A DNA stretch of 61,492 nucleotides, taken from contig MU858257.1 in the NCBI GenBank assembly GCA_033297075.1, positions 1 through 61,492 of the forward strand, written 5' to 3'. This DNA is from Rhypophila decipiens (taxonomy: Eukaryota > Ascomycota > Sordariomycetes > Sordariales > Naviculisporaceae). The stretch's first letter is position 1. Every line of letters starts with the position of its first letter. Below, one piece after another: positions 56,497 to 61,492 of the stretch. The notes under the pieces were generated by a model that saw only the letters and a program-made list of their open reading frames with translations, was not told the DNA's origin and did no database searches. The position numbers and the translations under genes were made by a program.

Positions 56497-57540
56497 CATG
56501 ACCATGTCCAGTCCTCAAATTCGAGCAGTTGCAGTGACCACCAATGGCAGCAGAGGCCTGCGCCTTGCTCTCTTCCTTTTCCCACCAAGGAATTCTCATC
56601 CGAGAATGTTTGCCCTTGAACATTCCTGTCCATCCTCGGTTGCCCTTCCCATGGTTATCGTCGATCCAAGGCACAGCCGACGAGGCTAGACGCTGCCTTG
56701 AGCTGTGAAAAGGACACCGTGAAAGGGAAGCAACCGCGGCCCGAGATCAACCAACTTCCGGCCGCTAGTATCCAATTGACACGAACGCCGGACTGGTAGG
56801 CCGTCAAGCAGGTACTGCAGAGAGTTTGAACTTTGCACTCCTTCCCAGGCCTTAACCATTGACTGTGTGCGTCGTTGCGTAGTGGTGGAATGTCCAGGAA
56901 CGTTGATGGCAAGATGCCTCACTCCACGTACCCTGTTTCTTGTTATGGCGGACGTTCTCTCACAACACTGGAGCTGTCCCCAAGTGATCAACATCACTGA
57001 GACTGAACTTTGCCTTTTCCATATCATGACGCGCGACAATATACCAATCCAGCCACCGTAGCCCAGCACAGTATGGTTTTCGTCTGACACGACACGACCG
57101 GTAACCTTGGCCGACTGTCACAAGGACTAATGCGTGTGGTAGTCCCGAATTGGTAGTGATAATATGCGAAGTTGCTCAAAGAATACTAAACTGAGCCTGG
57201 TCCGTTTGTTGTTTATTGTATGATGGATTATGGCCGCAAGACTTGATAGACCTAGCACTAAAACGAATGTGAAAATCAAGTGTAAACCACTGTGAGACTG
57301 ACTTAGACGCTGTAACAAATAACGCAGCGTGCCCCTTCTGTCTCGGTAAATCTGCCGTGGGATGTGTATGGGAAATGTCAACCAACAAAAGAAAAAGGAA
57401 AAAAAAAGGGAAATTTATATCTCCGAGCCATGAACTCCAAAACACCGGTCCTATTCCACACCCAAGTCCGTCGTCCCTGAAAAAACAGCAGTCCTCCAAT
57501 ACCCCGGCCGTAATCTCCACCTAGAAACCGCCGTATCAGA
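56497..57540. other. Convergent intergenic region
   Basis: No gene seen. Confidence 0.5.
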
Positions 57541-58473
57541 CTAGTTCCTCTTCTGTGACAGAGAGCTGAAACCCTTTGCCCGCTTCCCACTCCGCTCACC
57601 AAGAAAAATCCTCTCCAGGTCCCTCTCCCTGATCCTCTTGTCCTTGCCGATTTTAGCCAACTGATATTTGATCCTCTCATATAGCTTTTTCGCCAATATG
57701 TACTCGGCTCTCACACCCTCCATAGTCTCAGCCATGTGAACCATCTCCTCCAGAGTCTGCACAGATACCACAGCCCGATGAGGGATCTGGTTCTCAACAA
57801 GCCACTCGTTGGCAAAGTACTCATGGCGCGTCAGGCCCAATCTCTTTACCAAGTCTTCGACATCCCACATCTTCATGTCCCAATGCTTCCATCCCGGCCC
57901 GGATGTTCTGACCGTCAGAATCCGGATGCCTTTCATCCGCCGAGCATAGTAAAAGTCGCAAATCCGGACTGTCTTCTCGAAATCATCCGTGACTGACATG
58001 AAAGGGCTGAGCTCTCGACAAGTCCATTTGAGATGCTTCTAGAGCATGATCTGAAAGAAAAGGGAGTCGGTCTGTCGACCCGGGATGCCGAATCCCCTCG
58101 TCTTGATACCCCCGTGCGGGTGCCCATCATGGACGACGCGGTACACAATCTCCGGTCGAATAGGTCCATCGCCTAATTCTGAACCATACGTTTGGATGGG
58201 TATCGCTACACGGTCAAGCGGTCTCCCGTTGATGAACCCACTGGTGCGCAAGTTCGTCACCAGACCCTCGAGTTGTTTTCCGTAGTGTTATTTCATCATC
58301 CGGATTTCGTTACATCCCTCTCGAAAGTAGATTTGTGTCAATCGAGGCGGATTATTGTCAGATTTTATCATCCACCCGTTGGGCTTGGGGTTGAATTCCC
58401 GTCTTGTCGGACGGCTCCCCCAACGAGCCACCAAGATCTTCTTCGACCGGACCACATCGGTTTGAGATGGCAT
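57541..58473 (-). pseudogene. DUF7587-like protein with two in-frame stops
   Basis: A single frame of 311 codons runs from the ATG at 58473 (MPSQTDVVRSKKILVARW) to 57541 but contains TAA at 58288-58290 (RMMK*HYGKQLEG) and TAG at 58039-58041 (QIML*KHLKW). Apart from these it reads continuously: RPEIVYRVVHDGHPHGGIKT, SPFMSVTDDFEKTVRICDFY, IRILTVRTSGPGWKHWDM, HEYFANEWLVENQIPHRAVV. The pattern of YRVVH, HLKW, SPF(M/V)S and a hydrophobic strand follows fungal DUF7587 domains, whose fold has been likened to ADP-ribosyltransferases. No such activity is claimed here. Both stops could be one C-to-T step from CAA and CAG. The gene is intronless in this reading. Confidence 0.6.
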
Positions 58474-59705
58474 TGTATTGTACCCGGTCCTGTGGATGGA
58501 TTACACGTAGGAGAGTGGATGTGACTAGCCCTGTGTTAGTCCTCACCTTCATGCCTTCAATCTTTGTAACGGTTGCTTGACGACTTCAGGATGGGGGGAT
58601 ATAAGGCTTGGGGGGCCTCGCCCCTCACAGAGCATAGAAGACAGGAAGACTGGCGAAGAGTGGTATGGGGGGGGGACTGACAAATATGACTTACTGTAAG
58701 TGGCTCCTTCACCCTCCAGCTTCGCTAACCGTCCTTGGCCAAGACTCTGGGTGAATAGAACCGTTATGATGTCTGGTTCACTCGGCCAATCAGAGCCTCA
58801 GGATTCCACCAATTGTCGAAACAGTTGCCTGAGGTATCAGTCCACAGAACAAATGGGTGACTGAAAAATTCACAAGTACGCAATATTCTATGTAGATGCT
58901 ACCATTTTACATGCTGGAAGCGACAGCCCCCAAACTGCGTTCGACGGTTGTTCGGTAGTGTTCACGGAGGAGGTGGAGTCAGAACGTTAAATTTAAGTTG
59001 TGGAGCACCAGGTACAAGCGTCAGCCAGCCAATCAGAGCGAGGCTCTATGAGGCGAAAGTCCGTGTCGCAGCACCAACACCAGACAGGAGCAAGAAGAAC
59101 GAAAAAAGGAAGCACAAAATTCGTCAGAAAATATTCTACATAAAGCGAAGTCATCAAGGTAGACAGTGAGTCAGTCTGTTTGTCTGAGGTCAACTATTCG
59201 GGTCTTGTGGCCTTCGTCCCATCTCTGTTTGATTGCACCTTCGGAGAGGTTGTCTAGCCGGTTCTTTTCGAGCCTCACTGAACAACGGTACTTTCCCTCC
59301 TGTGTTATTTCAGATTGGTCTGTGCTCTCACGTCTCGTTTCTAAAATCCTCTCCATTACAACACCCCGCCTGCTTGTTTTTCATCTTAACTCTTCCGACC
59401 TCAATCTCCCCCGCCACCCCCACCAAACCTTTTCAATCTTTCTGCCACCAGCCTCGTTCACCGCCCTGGAAACTACGACTATTTATTGAGCCTGCCCCTC
59501 CGCATTTCTTCCTCTCTACAAATTCACTCCTCTCACCAGTCACTTTTGGAGCACTCAGCACAAGACACAAGTATCACTCCCTTCCTATCTTCCATTCATC
59601 GTCAACACTTCCCTTCAACAGAATCTCACAACGCACTTCAGTTGTCTCGTGCCCGATCGCCAGCACTACCGTCGTCTGAGGCGGGCTCGATACTCCTGTC
59701 TTCAA
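58474..59705. other. Intergenic region and leader
   Basis: No gene supported. From about 59250 the plus strand becomes CT-rich, as in a long leader of the small gene beginning near 59706. Confidence 0.45.
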
Positions 59706-60303
59706 TGAAGAAAAAATGGTAAGCCCACAATTCAATTGTGTTCCCAGCACGGTTTCCATGTCCCTCCTGTGTCCCCTTTTCCCTTGCGGAGAAAGTTCTT
59801 CGGCTCCGAACAAAGCCCTTGTCCCCCACAGATCCGTGAAACGTGGGGCAACACCTGAGATACCTGCGCATGGTGCTTGGTGGCTTAAATGGGAGCTTTG
59901 GACGCACCGCCCGGTGACCGAGGAACTCAGGGTACCTCGATAGTCCCGGGTGCAACCGACTCCGAGATCCATGGCAGGCGAGTATCCCGTCCTCATCCTC
60001 TGCGAGCTATGGAAAAACCCCGCAGCCAGCTGTGTATACCCCGACAAGAATCAACCTGGCTTCGAGTGCATTTGGTGGGTCGGACCTCGCGCGGCCGGCC
60101 TTCCCTCTTGCCATCTGGGCTGCGGTTCAGACGGAGCTAAACTCTCCATCAGCGTGAGAGGGGAAGATCCGGGAGAAATACTCTGGGTGATTTCCAGACA
60201 GCGAACGCATAGCTTTCTCGGGTTGGATCTTGTGGGATGCGACCTTGACTACTCCCAGCCCGGCTCTCGTCCTATCGGGGGAATGTTCGGCTTGTGTATC
60301 TGA
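59706..60303 (+). CDS. Hypothetical small Cys-containing protein, spliced
   Basis: A CT-rich leader ends at ATG 59706 (MKKKW), which is followed at once by a GTAAGC donor. An unbroken frame resumes before 59950 and contains MAGEYPVLILCELWKNPAAS (ATG at 59971 in CCATGG context), FECIWWVGPRAAGLPSCHLG, ILWVISRQRTHSFLGLDLVG and PIGGMFGLCI. The acceptor is not certain, so the N-terminus is open: either MKKKW spliced in, or translation from 59971 (110 residues). No domain is recognised. The cysteines are not in a familiar spacing and no signal peptide is apparent. Confidence 0.4.
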
Positions 60304-60594
60304 CTTGCTTCGTTGCTTAACTGGGCACTGGGGGTAGAATGATATCCAGGTTGCACATTTGACGCTTGGGGGGGCTAACAGGAGTCATCTTGGATTTCGT
60401 GTGGTGGCTTACTAGTAGGTTCTCTGCTAACTGGGAATAGGAAAACCACAATCGACATTCGGAGCACGATCACATGATGGCTGGAACAGATTACGACCAG
60501 TTCTCCTCCTTTCCAAGCCGCTGGTATTCCTGGCACTACCTCATTTGCCCCCGACCACACCTCGATCGTCCAGCCAACTGTTTCCGACCACAAC
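60304..60594. other. Intergenic region
   Basis: Short spacer, probably promoter of the coiled-coil gene. Nothing else seen. Confidence 0.4.
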
Positions 60595-60903
60595 ATGGCT
60601 GAGCCCACCGTCCATCATGATGGCTTTGCTGTGGACTCCGTTGGAAACTTGAAGGCAGTTGTCCGAGTCGATTCGGTCACGACCTGGGAGCGACTGGGCA
60701 AACATCAGCGCGACTTTGAGCGAAAGGAGAACGAAAGAAACCGGGCTCTGAAAGAGCTGGAACTCAAGGCCCGAAAGTCGCACGCGTCTTCCAGACATCG
60801 ACACAAGATGGAGCAAATGGAAAAGGCGTCGGAACTGGGACAACATGATTTTGATAGATGTGTCGACAAAGCGAATAAGTTTGGAACGAAGTGGAAGACA
60901 TGA
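60595..60903 (+). CDS. Small coiled-coil protein, 102 residues
   Basis: MAEPTVHHDGFAVDSVGNLK, then a strongly charged helix (KHQRDFERKENERNRALKEL, KMEQMEKASELGQHDFDRC) and KANKFGTKWKT at the end. It is a soluble, highly helical protein. I know no family. The start is preceded by CACAACATGG, a good fungal context. Convergent with the methyltransferase fragment. Confidence 0.5.
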   Translation: MAEPTVHHDGFAVDSVGNLKAVVRVDSVTTWERLGKHQRDFERKENERNRALKELELKARKSHASSRHRHKMEQMEKASELGQHDFDRCVDKANKFGTKWKT

Positions 60904-60925
60904 TGCTGTATTGTCTTAAGCTACG

Positions 60926-61330
60926 CTAAGCTAGGAAAAGGAGCAAGTCCTTGATCAGAGGACTGCCCACACTCTGGCCAGCAATTATTACCCCCGTTTC
61001 GTCTCTCAAGAGCCTCACTAACCGCTCACAAGCCCGGACTTGTCCCTCCCAATCAAAAATGTGAAGAACCATGCCTACATGAACAATTCCAAAAGAGCCC
61101 GCCACTCTGTTGAGCACTTCAACCTGCCCTTGTTCATCCAGAAAGTCACCATGAATCAGAGTCGCCCGGGAAAAAGCTGGATTCTCCCGGTCTCGGAAGA
61201 AGTCGTAACTCATCTGAAGGAATCGTTCTTCCAAATCGATACCATACAGAGCAGAGGATGGAGCCCCATCATGTGCGAGTCTGCGAAGATCCTGTGCCAA
61301 ACAGGGTGGACCATCAATCAACGGCTTCAA
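60926..61330 (-). pseudogene. SAM-dependent methyltransferase fragment
   Basis: The frame contains CLAQDLRRLAHDGAP, ALYGIDLEERFLQMSYDFFR, LIHGDFLDEQG, FGIVHVGMVLHIFDWEGQVR and ACERLVRLLRDETGVIIAGQ. This is a class I methyltransferase: motif I region (normally DVGCCxGQDLR, here DGPPCLAQDLR), motif II GIDLEERF, and the HIGLFLHLFDW-like segment. It resembles the small methyltransferases found in fungal secondary-metabolite clusters. The N-terminal 60-80 residues and motif I glycines are missing: the frame runs into an inverted repeat (61314-61330), which provides the apparent first residues. C-terminal residues after SPLIKDLLLFLA may also be incomplete. Confidence 0.6.
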
Positions 61331-61452
61331 CGACGTTGATCAATATATTGAAATCAATCAACGTCAACGTCAATCAACGAAACTACCGCTTACCTAGTCA
61401 ATCAATCCACGAGAAGCCATCAATATATTGAAGCCGTTGATTGACGTTGACG
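61314..61452. repeat. Nested inverted and direct repeats
   Basis: TCAATCAACGGCTTCAA (61314-61330) is exactly inverted at 61428-61444. CGTCAACGTCAATCAACG (61362-61379) is inverted at 61435-61452. ATCAATATATTGAA occurs directly at 61339-61352 and 61419-61432, with CAATATATTG itself palindromic. Together they could fold into a cruciform or mark the edge of a foldback element. Confidence 0.8.
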
Positions 61453-61492
61453 CTAGACAGGGGTTTTCCCCACAACCAAAATGGGGTGATAA

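Noticed and set aside
1..61492. CRISPR arrays, phage genes, rRNA
   Set aside because: None seen; the gene structure is that of a filamentous fungus.

Overview
The window looks like a chromosomal segment of a filamentous ascomycete, most likely an Aspergillus/Penicillium-type Eurotiomycete. Evidence: introns of 50-80 bp with GT(A/G)AGT-like donors and CTAAC/CTGAC branch sites, pyrimidine-rich leaders, wide gene spacing, and fungus-restricted families (NACHT-WD40 STAND proteins, Goodbye-like and Fungal_N STAND domains, DUF6594, DUF7587, a Fot1/pogo transposon). Family names come from remembered motif patterns; no database search was possible.

Layout. 0.6-1.7 kb: polytopic membrane protein. 2.3-7.7 kb (-): NLR-type protein with alpha/beta-hydrolase, NACHT and WD40 domains, joined across an apparent GC-AG intron. 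8.0-13.1 kb: an MFS transporter, a short-chain dehydrogenase and an aldo/keto reductase, all carrying reading-frame breaks. 13.9-14.7 kb: remnant joining a STAND-type N-terminus to a Cys-rich C-terminal finger. 16.5 kb: a 45-residue four-cysteine protein with its own TATA box. 18.9-23.6 kb: a sugar porter and a membrane-anchored double-psi beta-barrel (RlpA/expansin-like) protein. 23.7-24.0 kb: repeat cluster. 24.2-26.5 kb: an APH-type kinase-like gene and a small LRAT/NlpC-like gene, both interrupted. 29.8-32.1 kb (-): C2H2 transcription factor with about 5 kb of gene-free upstream DNA. 37.1-38.9 kb: Yos9/OS-9 ER lectin. 39.4-41.3 kb (-): chymotrypsin-like protein with an apparent His-Asp-Cys triad.

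From 43.9 to 48.7 kb lies a decayed block: a haem-peroxidase fragment, a Fungal_N-domain relic, and a DUF6594 gene cut by a core-deleted Fot1/pogo element. 48.9-53.2 kb: DPP1-type lipid phosphatase, AT-hook protein, single-pass membrane protein. 55-58.5 kb: a C2H2-like zinc-finger candidate and a DUF7587-like gene with two in-frame stops. The window ends with small hypothetical genes and a methyltransferase fragment abutting nested inverted repeats.

Two patterns cut across genes. First, single-base frame breaks in conserved genes mostly fall in short homopolymer runs and are usually repaired by removing one base, which points to consensus errors at least in part. Second, premature stop codons in accessory genes are mostly explainable as C-to-T changes (CAA/CAG/CGA to stop), which points to real decay, possibly RIP-like. 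The Yos9, sugar-porter, zinc-finger, protease-like and beta-barrel genes read cleanly, and the NLR does so once its intron is removed; they look functional.
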